Below are positions 15,691 to 24,854 of a stretch of 45,060 bases of DNA, piece after piece. Source of the stretch: Prevotellaceae bacterium. Its GTDB lineage: Bacteria; Bacteroidota; Bacteroidia; Bacteroidales; Bacteroidaceae. The first letter of the stretch is position 1; each line of letters opens with the position of its first letter. A program made the translations under genes and the position numbers. The stretch is from NCBI GenBank assembly GCA_028723455.1, contig JAQYEW010000058.1, forward strand, positions 1-45,060. The letters are read 5' to 3'. The notes under the pieces are model-generated. The model was not told the DNA's origin. It made no database searches and saw only the letters and a list, made by a program, of their open reading frames with translations.

Positions 15691-17586
15691 ATGAGAAAAT
15701 GGCGCATCGAGGACTCTGAGGAGCTCTATAACATCAAGGGCTGGGGAGTCAACTATTTTGGCATCAACGACAAGGGACACGTGTACGTAACGCCCAAGAA
15801 GAACAGCGTACAGGTGGACCTCAAGGAAGTGGTGGACGCACTCAGCGTACGCCACATGTCCACGCCGTTGCTGCTACGCTTCCCGGACATCCTTGACAAC
15901 CGCATCGAGAAAACCGACGAATGCTTCCGCAAGGCCACCAAGGAATACAACTATCAGGCCGAACACTTTATCATCTTCCCCATCAAAGTGAACCAGATGC
16001 GCCCCGTCGTGGAGGAAATCATCAGCCACGGCAAGCGCTACAACCTGGGACTGGAGGCCGGTTCCAAACCCGAGCTGCACGCCGTACTGGCCACAAACAT
16101 GGACAGCGACAGCCTCATTATCTGCAACGGACATAAGGACCAAAACTATATCGAACTGGCACTGCTGGCCCAAAAGATGGGCAAGCGCGTGTTCCTGGTC
16201 ATCGAGAAACTGCCCGAACTGCAAATCATTGCCGAAACGGCCTGCAAACTGGGTGTGCGTCCCAACCTTGGCATCCGCATCAAACTGGCCAGCAACGGCA
16301 GCGGCAAATGGAGCGAGAGCGGCGGCGATGCCTCCAAATTCGGCCTCAACAGTTCGGAACTGCTCATGGCGCTGGAGGAACTGGAAAGCATGGGACTGCG
16401 CGACTGCTTCCGATTCATACACTTCCACATCGGCAGCCAGATCACCAAAATCCGCAACATCAGCGCCGCCCTGCGCGAGGCCGCACACTTCTACGTGCAG
16501 CTGCGTGAGATGAATTTCCCCGTAGAGTTCGTGGACTGCGGCGGCGGATTAGGTGTGGACTATGACGGAACGCGCTCCAGCAACAGCGAAAGCTCCGTGA
16601 ACTACAGCATCCAAGAGTACGTGAACGACTGCATCTACACCTTCGTAGAGGCCGCCAACACAGCCAAAGTACCCCACCCCAACCTGATTACCGAAGGCGG
16701 CCGTTCGCTGGCTGCCCATCACAGCGTACTCGTTATCGATGCCATGGAGAGTGCCTCCGCACCCCAAATGCCCGAGGACTTCCAGCCCGGACCCGACGAC
16801 CACAAACTGGTTCACGACCTGAACGAAATCTGGGAAAAGCTTACCCCACGCTCCATGCTCGAGGACTGGCACGACGCAGAGGACATCCGCGAAGAGGCCC
16901 TTGACCTCTTCCGCCACGGCATCATCGACCTGAAAACACGCGCCCACATCGAAAGCATCTATTGGGCGCTGAGCCACGAAATCGCGGAAATGGCACATAA
17001 CCAAAAGCATGTGCCCGACGAACTGCGCAAACTGGACAAGCAGATGGCCGACAAATACTTCTGCAACTTCAGCCTCTTCCAAAGCATGCCAGACGCATGG
17101 GGCATCGACCAGCTCTTTCCCATCATGCCCATCGAAAGGCTGAACGAGCAACCCACGCGCAGCGCGACGCTACACGACATCACCTGCGACAGCGACGGAA
17201 AAATCACCGCCTACGTCAACGGCACGAACCAAACCAACTACATCCCTCTGCATCCCCTGCGCACGGGCGAACATTATTATATAGGAGTCTTTCTGGTGGG
17301 TGCCTATCAGGAGATCCTGGGCAATATGCACAACCTCTTTGGCGATACCAACGCCGCACATATCAGTGTCGACGACAAAGGATACACCATCGACAAGATC
17401 ATCGACGGAGAGAGCGTTGCCGACGTGCTGGAATACGTACAGTATGACCCTAAGAAACTGGTACGAAGACTGGAAATCTGGGTCAGCCGCGCAATACAGG
17501 ACAAAAAGATCACTGCCGCCGAGGGCAAGGAATTCATTTCCAACTATCGCGCCGGCCTGTATGGCTACACCTATTTGGAGCAATAA
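15691..17586 (+). CDS. speA: Biosynthetic arginine decarboxylase
   Basis: This PLP enzyme converts arginine to agmatine, the first step of the agmatine route to putrescine and spermidine. Its 631 residues match the long SpeA class. The N-terminus WRIEDSEELYNIKGWGVNYF is characteristic. Lys99 in FPIKVNQMRP is the PLP-binding lysine. HFHIGSQITKIRN and VDCGGGLGVDYDGT form the phosphate-binding side of the TIM barrel. The C-terminal DITCDSDGKI carries the catalytic cysteine contributed across the dimer. An insertion domain around 380-480 is normal for SpeA. It is preceded directly by the G-free tract and followed by a strong wobble-paired terminator, so it is probably its own transcription unit or conditionally read from topA-aroK. 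speB-like genes are not in the window. Confidence 0.97.
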   Translation: MRKWRIEDSEELYNIKGWGVNYFGINDKGHVYVTPKKNSVQVDLKEVVDALSVRHMSTPLLLRFPDILDNRIEKTDECFRKATKEYNYQAEHFIIFPIKVNQMRPVVEEIISHGKRYNLGLEAGSKPELHAVLATNMDSDSLIICNGHKDQNYIELALLAQKMGKRVFLVIEKLPELQIIAETACKLGVRPNLGIRIKLASNGSGKWSESGGDASKFGLNSSELLMALEELESMGLRDCFRFIHFHIGSQITKIRNISAALREAAHFYVQLREMNFPVEFVDCGGGLGVDYDGTRSSNSESSVNYSIQEYVNDCIYTFVEAANTAKVPHPNLITEGGRSLAAHHSVLVIDAMESASAPQMPEDFQPGPDDHKLVHDLNEIWEKLTPRSMLEDWHDAEDIREEALDLFRHGIIDLKTRAHIESIYWALSHEIAEMAHNQKHVPDELRKLDKQMADKYFCNFSLFQSMPDAWGIDQLFPIMPIERLNEQPTRSATLHDITCDSDGKITAYVNGTNQTNYIPLHPLRTGEHYYIGVFLVGAYQEILGNMHNLFGDTNAAHISVDDKGYTIDKIIDGESVADVLEYVQYDPKKLVRRLEIWVSRAIQDKKITAAEGKEFISNYRAGLYGYTYLEQ

Positions 17587-17657
17587 CGCTCCCCCGATTT
17601 GTTAAAAACACATCAAGAAGTAAAAAAGACACCCATTTTCTTGCAAAGATGAAAATT

Positions 17658-17701
17658 AAAGTGTAATATTGCCCTCAGAAAGGGTGGTATTGCACTTTTT
17701 T
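17658..17701 (+). terminator. Terminator after speA
   Basis: AAAGTGTAATATTGCCCT (17658-17675) pairs with 17681-17698 along all 18 positions if G-U wobbles are allowed, around the 5-nt loop CAGAA. A T-run follows (to 17701). The wobbles favour the plus-strand RNA, the sense of speA. Confidence 0.8.
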
Positions 17702-17744
17702 AATTGAAAAACGATAATAAAAACATACCTAAAACAACCTGAAC

Positions 17745-20700
17745 ATGAAACACAATCTACTTCCCTTATTCGGCATGGCATTCGTTGCCGCCAGTGCCAA
17801 TGCTCAAACATGGACCGCTCCTCAGCCCAAGATGCAGAATGGTCCTGTGAGCAAGACGATGATGCTGCTCTACAATGTGGAGGCCAACCAGTTTCTGACA
17901 GGCGGCGGCTACTGGGGCTTGCAGGCCAGCCTGAGCGACAGGGCCACCAGATTCCTGCTGACGGACTCCGTCGCTGACGCAATCAATTTGGGCTGGACCA
18001 TCCAGATTCAGGACAGCGTACTGCACCGCGACGGCAAGCCACGCATCGGAGGCTTTGCTTTCAGAGACAACGAAAGCACGGCTTATCTGGACATGGGAAC
18101 CCAAGGACACAACTTCTGGAGCTTTGAAAAACAGGAGAACGGCTACTACCGCATCCGCACGCACGCTTCGGATGCCACCTATGGTTCGGCCAGCGAGCTG
18201 TATGACCAACACTGGTTCGGACGCATAAGCACGACGACGGACAGCACCTTGGTAACCAATGCCGACCCCAGCAACACAGACTACACCAGCCAGATCGACT
18301 GGGCATTCGTGGACCCCGCGGATTTCGCCGCCTGGAAGATTCGCAAGAACCTTTACAATGCGCTGCAAGAGATGCAGGCTGCCATCAGCGAACTTGGCGT
18401 CAGCGTTGACCACGCCGCCGAGCTGGCCGTTTACAACAACACTGCCGCAACGGAAGAGGAAATCACCGCAGCCGCTGCCGCACTGCGCGAGAAGACTGCG
18501 CTGGCCAAGGTGTATGCCGTACTGGATGGCGCTACAGAGGAGAACCCCAAGGATGCTACCAGCCTCTTGGTGAACCCCAATCTTGACGGTGGACAACAGG
18601 GATGGACCAATACCTTCGTTGCCGGCAAGACCGCCCAAAACGTGGCATGGCAAAGCCGCACGGATACAAACGAGTCAACGGGCGTTTCCATCAGCGGATT
18701 CGCCGAGGCATGGAGCGGAACACAGTACGGCGCAGCAGCAAGAAGCCTGGGCGTAGGTCAGATTTCCCAGACACTGAAGAGCCTGCCCGCCGGCAAATAC
18801 CAACTGGCATTGGATGCCACCTCCATCAACCAGGATGGCGTAGCCGTTACGGGCGTTCAGATTTTCGCCACCGCCGGCACGATTGATAACCAGCAGCCCG
18901 TGGCCACTGCCATCGACCGTCCCGAGCACTTCGAGGTTGTATTCTACTCAACCGGCGGAGACGTTACGCTTGGACTGCGCACCACCGCAGCATGTACCGC
19001 CAACTGGATTGCCGTCGACAACTTCAAGCTCACCTATTTCGGCAACGCTACTGACCCCGCGTTGGCTGCACTGCAAGGACAGATCGCACGCCTGGAAGAA
19101 AAATACCCCGACACATCGGAGCTGATGGCGCAGCAGACGCTCATTACTGCTTTTGAGAACGCTTTGAACGAAGCCAAGAACGCCACGGAGAACTTCCAAG
19201 CCCAAGCCGCCGCACTTACTGCTGCCGTAGATGCTCTTGAAACCAGTATCATGGAATACGCTAACGCAAAAAAATCCATTGACGGCGTGAAGGCAACCTC
19301 GGACAAGGCTGTAGAGAGCAACTGGAACGAACTGGCGGACGCGCTGAACGAGTACCTGGACGAGTTAAACGGCAAGTACGAAAGCAAGACACTGACCAGC
19401 GAGGAAATAGCAGCCATTGACGGCCACCGCAACACACTTATCGGCAATTTTATCAGCCAGCACGCCAAGGCAGGCGACGACGTTACCATTCTGCTGAACA
19501 ATCCCGGTTTCGACACCAACTTCGGCGGATGGAATATCGCAGAAGGCAGTGCCACACCCGTTTGGGGCGGCATGGACCTCACCAACACCTTGGAAGGTGG
19601 CAAGCAACCCAAGGATTTGGCTTCCGGCAATGCAGAGGTGTTCCAGGCTAAGTTTGACATCAGCCAAAGCGTTAAGCAGATGCCTGCCGGCCTTTACACA
19701 CTCTCCTGCCAGGCATTCGGACGCGACGACAACGGCAATGGCATCACCGCGGAACTGTATGCTGTGGTGAACGGCCAACAGCAAACCGTGAAGTTGAAAA
19801 ACCTCCTGAGCGAAGGCAGTACCGCTCCCCTGTTCCAGGTTAATAACGACCAGACGGCATTCCAAAGCGACAAGCCCAACGGCCCCGACGGCAAGTACGT
19901 GCCCAACGGCATGAACGGTTCCAATATCTTCTTTGCAGCAGGATACTACGAGAACAAGTTCAACATTCTCGTCAAGGAGGCCGGCGACATCACCATCGGC
20001 ATTCGCGACACAGAAGGTAAGGACTGGGTGCTCTTCGACCGCTTCCAACTGAAATATCAGGGCAATGGCGTAGCCGCTTACGAAGAACCCATCCGCGACA
20101 AGCAGGCTCTGACACAGGCACAGGAGGATATGGCCGGCGCACTCACGACGGAGGCTCTGGACAAACTGGCCGCAGCCGTTGCCGCCGGTGACGCAGCGCT
20201 GGAGGGCGACAACAGCGACGCTTGCATCGCTGCGCTGAATCAGATGGACGAGGCTATCGCCTTCGCAGAACAGACACGCAAGCTTGTTCAAAGTCTTGCC
20301 GACCTGTACAACGATTTCAACGAGAACATCATGCCCAGCGTTGAAAGCAGCGAAGAGACATTCCCCACAATCCTGGAGAACGTTAGTGCCATGGTTGCCG
20401 AAGGTGCAGACCCCATAGCAACCAACGCCGAGGTGGAGAAGTCCCTCAATGACCTGAAGGCCGGCTGGACAAAGTACGTACAATTCGACGCACTGAACGT
20501 GGCCACTGAAGCAGCCCCAGCCGACCTCACTGCCGCCATCCTTACCAACAGCAGCCTCAACACTGTCGGCGAGGGAAGCAGCAAGTATTGGGACGTAAAG
20601 GGCGGTACCGCCGGTTTTGGCTCTGGTGTTACCGAAATCTTCAACCAAGACTCCATCAGCTTCACACAAACGTTGCGTGGCCTGGCTCCCGGATTCTATC

Positions 20701-21242
20701 GTCTGGGCGTTAAGGGCTTCTATCGTGGCGCAGGCTATATGGCCAATGTTGACGCGGAGAGTGCCGACACCCTGAAACGCTACGTAGACATTATCGCCGG
20801 CGACACCAAGACAAAGATAAGCAGCTTGAGAAGCGGCGCCGAGGCCTACAATACATTCGTGGGCGGAACCACCGCCGGTAAGCTCACCGTTCCCGCAAAT
20901 ATGGAGTCGGCCAACAACGCTTTCGAAAACGACATGTACCAGAACTGGTTGCAATTCGAGGTGAAAGAGGGTCAAGAGGAGGTTGTCATCGGTCTCAACA
21001 AAATGGGCGGCTTTGCCGACGACTGGCTCATCTTCGATAATTGGACACTGCTCTACCTTGGCAAGGCAACACCCGCAGAGGATGTTACCACGGCTATCCA
21101 AGGTCCTGCGGAGGCTGTCAGCCGCACGGAGATCTTCACCGTGGGCGGCACAAAGACCAACCGCCTGTTGAAGGGTGTGAATATCATCAAGACCACCGAT
21201 GCCGAAGGCAATGTACGCATCAGCAAAGTGTTGGTACGATAA
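17745..21242 (+). CDS. Large secreted multidomain protein with three sandwich-like repeats
   Basis: The 1165-residue protein starts with signal peptide MKHNLLPLFGMAFVAASANA, cut before QTW. Residues about 30-180 resemble a ricin-like/beta-trefoil domain (LYNVEANQFLTGGGYWGLQA, FWSFEKQENGYYRIR). Helical alanine-rich segments alternate with three jelly-roll, carbohydrate-binding-like units marked by related cores: ISQTLKSLPAGKYQLALDA, ISQSVKQMPAGLYTLSCQA and FTQTLRGLAPGFYRLGVKG. The C-terminus has EIFTVGGTKTNRLLKGVNII followed by a strand ending SKVLVR, like the C-terminal tails of secreted Bacteroidales proteins. No catalytic motif is seen. It is likely cell-surface or outer-membrane exposed and perhaps glycan-binding. 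A type IX secretion signal is possible but not proven. It has strong GC-rich codon bias. The convergent neighbour is ruvB, separated by a bidirectional terminator. Confidence 0.8.
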   Translation: MKHNLLPLFGMAFVAASANAQTWTAPQPKMQNGPVSKTMMLLYNVEANQFLTGGGYWGLQASLSDRATRFLLTDSVADAINLGWTIQIQDSVLHRDGKPRIGGFAFRDNESTAYLDMGTQGHNFWSFEKQENGYYRIRTHASDATYGSASELYDQHWFGRISTTTDSTLVTNADPSNTDYTSQIDWAFVDPADFAAWKIRKNLYNALQEMQAAISELGVSVDHAAELAVYNNTAATEEEITAAAAALREKTALAKVYAVLDGATEENPKDATSLLVNPNLDGGQQGWTNTFVAGKTAQNVAWQSRTDTNESTGVSISGFAEAWSGTQYGAAARSLGVGQISQTLKSLPAGKYQLALDATSINQDGVAVTGVQIFATAGTIDNQQPVATAIDRPEHFEVVFYSTGGDVTLGLRTTAACTANWIAVDNFKLTYFGNATDPALAALQGQIARLEEKYPDTSELMAQQTLITAFENALNEAKNATENFQAQAAALTAAVDALETSIMEYANAKKSIDGVKATSDKAVESNWNELADALNEYLDELNGKYESKTLTSEEIAAIDGHRNTLIGNFISQHAKAGDDVTILLNNPGFDTNFGGWNIAEGSATPVWGGMDLTNTLEGGKQPKDLASGNAEVFQAKFDISQSVKQMPAGLYTLSCQAFGRDDNGNGITAELYAVVNGQQQTVKLKNLLSEGSTAPLFQVNNDQTAFQSDKPNGPDGKYVPNGMNGSNIFFAAGYYENKFNILVKEAGDITIGIRDTEGKDWVLFDRFQLKYQGNGVAAYEEPIRDKQALTQAQEDMAGALTTEALDKLAAAVAAGDAALEGDNSDACIAALNQMDEAIAFAEQTRKLVQSLADLYNDFNENIMPSVESSEETFPTILENVSAMVAEGADPIATNAEVEKSLNDLKAGWTKYVQFDALNVATEAAPADLTAAILTNSSLNTVGEGSSKYWDVKGGTAGFGSGVTEIFNQDSISFTQTLRGLAPGFYRLGVKGFYRGAGYMANVDAESADTLKRYVDIIAGDTKTKISSLRSGAEAYNTFVGGTTAGKLTVPANMESANNAFENDMYQNWLQFEVKEGQEEVVIGLNKMGGFADDWLIFDNWTLLYLGKATPAEDVTTAIQGPAEAVSRTEIFTVGGTKTNRLLKGVNIIKTTDAEGNVRISKVLVR

Positions 21243-21257
21243 GCAAGACATAACCAT

Positions 21258-21295
21258 AAAGCAAGAGGATGGAGCGCGCTCCATCCTCTTGCTTT
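21258..21295. terminator. Bidirectional terminator between the large secreted protein gene and ruvB
   Basis: The 38-nt span is a perfect palindrome (AAAGCAAGAGGATGGAGC, then GC, then the reverse complement). It lies 15 nt after one stop codon and 19 nt from the other, serving both convergent genes. Confidence 0.9.
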
Positions 21296-21314
21296 ATGCA
21301 TGACAGGCATCCTC

Positions 21315-22361
21315 TTATTCCTGTCCGGAGAACAAATCACCTTGCAGCGGATGACCATAACGGCCCGTCATGGGACGCCCCAGATGACGATAGGCCAATT
21401 CCGTAACCTCGCGGCCGCGTGGCGTACGTTTCAGGAAACCCTCCTTAATAAGAAAGGGTTCATAGACCTCCTCCACGGTTCCCCCATCCTCGCCGACAGC
21501 CGTAGCAATCGTATTGATGCCCACGGGGCCTCCGTTGAACTTGTCGATGATGGTCAGCAGGATTTTGTTGTCAATCTCATCCAAACCATAACGGTCGATA
21601 TTCAGTGCCTCCAGGCCATAGCGTGCAATCCGGAGGTCGATGGTGCCATTACCCTTCACCTGCGCAAAATCGCGCACACGGCGCAGGAGGGCGTTGGCAA
21701 TACGTGGCGTACCGCGTGAGCGACCGGCTATCTCACTGGCTGCCTCAGATTGGATAGGCAGTCCCATGATGCCCGCCGAGCGTGTGATGATCTTCGCCAG
21801 CGTATGCGCGTCGTAGTACTCCAAGTGCATGTTGATACCGAATCGGGCACGCAAGGGAGCCGTCAGCAAGCCACTGCGCGTGGTGGCTGCCACCAAGGTG
21901 AAAGGGGCCAAGTCAATCTGAATACTGCGCGCCGAGGGACCCTTGTCAATCATGATGTCGATGCGATAATCCTCCATCGCACTGTACAGATACTCCTCCA
22001 CCACGGGGCTCAAACGATGAATCTCGTCGATGAAAAGCACATCGTTGGCCTCCAACGACGTCAGGATACCCGCCAAGTCGCCGGGCTTGTCCAACACGGG
22101 CCCGCTGGTCAGCTTAAAGCCCACGCCCAACTCATTGGCCAGAATATTGGCCAGCGTTGTTTTTCCCAATCCGGGAGGCCCATGCAGCAGCGTATGATCC
22201 AAGGGTTCGCCGCGATATTTGGCGGCATCCACGAAGATGCGCAGGTTCTCCACAACCTTCTGTTGTCCGCTGAAGTCATTAAATCCCAGGGGGCGAAGGG
22301 CGTTTTCAAAGTCCTTCTCCTTGACGTAGCGCTGTTCGTGTATATCGAATGTATCCTCCAT
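21315..22361 (-). CDS. ruvB: Holliday junction branch-migration helicase RuvB
   Basis: RuvB is the hexameric motor that drives Holliday junction branch migration with RuvA in recombinational repair. The 348-residue protein begins [10 protein letters not shown]. Residues about 60-68 are Walker A ([10 protein letters not shown]). Walker B is FIDEIHRL. Sensor 1 lies in [20 protein letters not shown], including the arginine finger region. The C-terminal winged helix includes [16 protein letters not shown] and [18 protein letters not shown]. Length is normal. ruvA and ruvC are not beside it. A TAACTTTG box lies 22 nt upstream of the start on the minus strand. Confidence 0.98.
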   Translation of the reverse strand: MEDTFDIHEQRYVKEKDFENALRPLGFNDFSGQQKVVENLRIFVDAAKYRGEPLDHTLLHGPPGLGKTTLANILANELGVGFKLTSGPVLDKPGDLAGILTSLEANDVLFIDEIHRLSPVVEEYLYSAMEDYRIDIMIDKGPSARSIQIDLAPFTLVAATTRSGLLTAPLRARFGINMHLEYYDAHTLAKIITRSAGIMGLPIQSEAASEIAGRSRGTPRIANALLRRVRDFAQVKGNGTIDLRIARYGLEALNIDRYGLDEIDNKILLTIIDKFNGGPVGINTIATAVGEDGGTVEEVYEPFLIKEGFLKRTPRGREVTELAYRHLGRPMTGRYGHPLQGDLFSGQE

Positions 22362-22383
22362 TTTTCTTTTTTCTCTGAACTTA

Positions 22384-22391
22384 CAAAGTTA
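22384..22391 (-). promoter_or_regulatory. -7 box (TAACTTTG) of ruvB
   Basis: An exact TAnnTTTG match on the minus strand ends 22 nt before the ruvB ATG, giving a short leader. Confidence 0.75.
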
Positions 22392-22475
22392 CGAATAATT
22401 TTCATAATCCCGAGTCTTCATAATTTCTTAATAAAATATAAACGGATTTTCTTCCCTTGATAATTTAAAAAGTCT

Positions 22476-22483
22476 TATCTTTG
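22476..22483 (+). promoter_or_regulatory. -7 box (TATCTTTG) of the OB-fold secreted protein
   Basis: An exact box with TTG at 22457-22459 as a plausible upstream element. The leader to the ATG at 22525 would be about 35 nt and AT-rich. Confidence 0.75.
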
Positions 22484-22524
22484 CAGAATCTAACCATAAA
22501 AACTTTTATACATATTTTTTACTT

Positions 22525-23529
22525 ATGAAAAAAACATTACTCCTTATCGCTGCGGCTTTTGTTGCCGCCACATCTTTTGCACAGGACGTGACGATTGATT
22601 TCGCCAATGGCGTTAGTATGTTCGGCCTCCCCGGTGCATCCTCTGGTAAAAGCCCCAACTATGTTGCTGACGGTGATTTCAAGGAAGCCAAGTCTGCCAC
22701 CGTTGAGGGCGTTAAAATTACCGTATCCCCTGCGGCTGAGGGCAAAACAGCCAACCGTATTTGGGCCACAGCCCCCCAGCTGCGTATGTACAGCGGCACG
22801 CTGACTATTTCCGCAGAACAACCCTTCAGCAAGGTTGTCTTCAACTTAGGCTCGAATGCCGCCTATGCGAAATGGGGTGCCAACACCGTGAACACCGGCA
22901 CACTGAGCGCTTTCGTTAGTGGTCAGAACAACTCCGTAACCTGGACAGGTTCTACAAAAGAGTTGGTGCTGAGCGTTGCCGCCAACACCCAATTCTCATC
23001 CATCGTTGTTACATTGGGCGAAGGTGGCGGCGATACGCCCGAACCACCCGCAAAGAAAGATCCCAGCAACACCGCAGCTACCGCCTACACCGCAGCACAG
23101 GCCAAGGCCATCATCGACGCTGCCACCGAGTACGACCTCACCAAGACCGTGTTCGTTAAGGGTACTATCGCACAGGTTGTTGATATTGAGGTAACAAAGT
23201 TCAAAAACGCCACCTTTGACATCGAGGACGGGTTCAGAATCTTCCGTACCAAGGATTTCAATGGCACGGATATCACCGACGCAAACAGATTCAAGGCAGG
23301 CGACATCGTGGTGGTCAAGGGTAACCTGGTGCTTTACACGAAAGATGGCGTATCTACCTACGAGCTGACCAAAGGCCAACTGGTAGAGCTGAACGGCGCA
23401 GTTGCCACCGGCGTTGAACTGCTAAAAGCCGACAGCGCCAAGGCTCAGGCTTACGATCTGAGCGGCCGCGTGGTTAACACCAATGCCAAGGGCGTGGTTA
23501 TCGTGAACGGCAAGAAGGTCGTGAAGTAA
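22525..23529 (+). CDS. Secreted protein with OB-fold-like domain and sorting-type C-terminal tail
   Basis: The 334-residue protein has signal peptide MKKTLLLIAAAFVAATSFAQ. Residues about 21-165 are beta-rich (VTIDFANGVSMFGLPGASS, then LSVAANTQFSSIVVTLG). A proline-rich linker (DTPEPPAKKDPSN) leads to a second domain at about 190-295 (VFVKGTIAQVVDI, FDIEDGFRIFRTKDF, FKAGDIVVVKGNL), which follows the OB-fold pattern of many secreted Bacteroidales proteins. The tail AQAYDLSGRVVNTNAKG followed by VVIVNGKKVVK resembles the C-terminal signal-like strand pair on exported proteins of this order. No enzyme motif is seen. It lies between ruvB (divergent) and a strong terminator, so it is monocistronic. 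Function unknown. Confidence 0.8.
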   Translation: MKKTLLLIAAAFVAATSFAQDVTIDFANGVSMFGLPGASSGKSPNYVADGDFKEAKSATVEGVKITVSPAAEGKTANRIWATAPQLRMYSGTLTISAEQPFSKVVFNLGSNAAYAKWGANTVNTGTLSAFVSGQNNSVTWTGSTKELVLSVAANTQFSSIVVTLGEGGGDTPEPPAKKDPSNTAATAYTAAQAKAIIDAATEYDLTKTVFVKGTIAQVVDIEVTKFKNATFDIEDGFRIFRTKDFNGTDITDANRFKAGDIVVVKGNLVLYTKDGVSTYELTKGQLVELNGAVATGVELLKADSAKAQAYDLSGRVVNTNAKGVVIVNGKKVVK

Positions 23530-23557
23530 AAATTCACGCACACAAAGCAATTAAGGG

Positions 23558-23588
23558 CGGGGCAACCACACGGTTGCCCCGTTTTTTT
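23558..23588 (+). terminator. Rho-independent terminator GGGGCAACC-ACAC-GGTTGCCCC-T7
   Basis: CGGGGCAACC (23558-23567) pairs with GGTTGCCCCG (23572-23581) around ACAC, followed by seven T. It ends the OB-fold protein transcript only 3 nt before the next promoter box. Confidence 0.95.
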
Positions 23589-23590
23589 GC

Positions 23591-23598
23591 TACCTTTG
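23591..23598 (+). promoter_or_regulatory. -7 box (TACCTTTG) of the SpmA/B-type gene
   Basis: An exact box that ends only 5 nt before the ATG at 23604, so the mRNA probably begins at or next to its start codon. This decides the start: longer frames from 23574 would begin inside the preceding terminator. Confidence 0.75.
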
Positions 23599-23603
23599 CA
23601 ATC

Positions 23604-24833
23604 ATGGTACTCAATTACATCTGGATAACGTTTTTCCTGGTGGCCTTTGTAATGGCTCTGGGACAATTAGCGATGGGCAACACGGAAGTTTTCCCCGCCA
23701 TCATGGACAGCACGTTCGCCTCGGCCAAGACGGCCTTCGAGATCTCCCTGGGCCTGACAGGCACCCTCTCGCTATGGATGGGCATCATGAAAATCGGCGA
23801 GCGAGGCGGGTTGGTAGCAGCGATCTCACGACTCCTGAGCCCTCTCTTCACGCGTCTCTTTCCCGAGATACCCGCCGGGCATCCCGCCTTCGGGCATATT
23901 TTCATGAACCTTTCGGCCAACATGCTGGGCTTGGACAATGCGGCCACGCCCCTGGGTCTGAAAGCCATGGAGGGACTACAGGAACTGAATCCCCGGAAGG
24001 AGCGTGCCACGAACGCCATGATCATGTTCCTGGTGCTGAACACCAGCGGCCTCACCCTCGTACCCGTGAGCATCCTCGTGTACCGCGCCCAAATGGGAGC
24101 CGCGCAACCCACGGATGTCTTCATCCCCATCCTCCTTGCCACCACCATCGCCACGATGGCTGCCATCGTCATCACCAGCCTCTACCAGCGTATCAACCTC
24201 ATGAACCGCTACATCATGGGGCTGATGGGCGGACTTTGCATCTTGGTGAGCGCTGTGGTATGGTTGGGCACACAGCTCTCTCGCGACGCCCTGGGTCAGG
24301 TGAGTACCACCGTAGCCAATGTCCTGCTCTTTTCCATCATCACCCTTTTTATCCTGGCCGGCATGCGCAAGCGTGTGAATGTGTATGAAGCTTTCATCGA
24401 AGGGGCCAAGGACGGTTTTCAGACCGCCGTCAGAATTATCCCCTACCTGGTGGCTATCTTGGTAGCCATCGGCGTATTCCGCGCCAGCGGTGCCATGGAC
24501 ATGCTGATGGGCGTAGTACGCAACGCAGTGGCTCTGACGGGACTGGACGCACAATTTGTGGATGCCTTGCCCACGGCCTTGATGAAACCCCTGAGCGGAA
24601 GTGGCGCACGCGGCATGATGGTGGATGCCATGAACACCTACGGCGCCGACAGTTTTGTAGGACGCTTGGCGTGCATCTTCCAGGGAGCCACGGACACCAC
24701 CTTTTATATCCTGGCCGTCTATTTCGGTTCGGTAGGCGTCCGCCAGACCCGCCATGCCGTTGTCGCCGGCCTGCTCACCGACCTCGTGGGCGTTGTGGCA
24801 GCTATTGCCATCGCCTACTTCTTTTATGGATAA
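23604..24833 (+). CDS. SpmA/SpmB-type membrane protein (nucleoside-recognition 'Gate' domains)
   Basis: The 409-residue polytopic membrane protein starts MVLNYIWITFFLVAFVMALG. It appears to be the natural fusion of SpmA- and SpmB-like halves, each with a Gate domain: SLGLTGTLSLWMGIMKIGER and NLSANMLGLDNAATPLGLKA in the first half, VRIIPYLVAILVAIGVFRAS and CIFQGATDTTFYILAVYFG in the second. In spore formers the separate proteins affect spore-core dehydration. Fused versions are widespread in non-sporulating Bacteroidetes, where the role is unknown but may be transport. The flippase gene follows 21 bp later on the same strand, so the two are probably co-transcribed. About ten hydrophobic segments are visible. 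Family assignment is good, substrate unknown. Confidence 0.88.
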   Translation: MVLNYIWITFFLVAFVMALGQLAMGNTEVFPAIMDSTFASAKTAFEISLGLTGTLSLWMGIMKIGERGGLVAAISRLLSPLFTRLFPEIPAGHPAFGHIFMNLSANMLGLDNAATPLGLKAMEGLQELNPRKERATNAMIMFLVLNTSGLTLVPVSILVYRAQMGAAQPTDVFIPILLATTIATMAAIVITSLYQRINLMNRYIMGLMGGLCILVSAVVWLGTQLSRDALGQVSTTVANVLLFSIITLFILAGMRKRVNVYEAFIEGAKDGFQTAVRIIPYLVAILVAIGVFRASGAMDMLMGVVRNAVALTGLDAQFVDALPTALMKPLSGSGARGMMVDAMNTYGADSFVGRLACIFQGATDTTFYILAVYFGSVGVRQTRHAVVAGLLTDLVGVVAAIAIAYFFYG

Positions 24834-24854
24834 CAAAAACTGCGCGTTGAATTT

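Noticed and set aside
19365..21284. 639-codon minus-strand frame opposite the large secreted protein
   Set aside because: The plus strand has a signal peptide, repeated domains and a terminator. The opposite frame has no recognisable domain.
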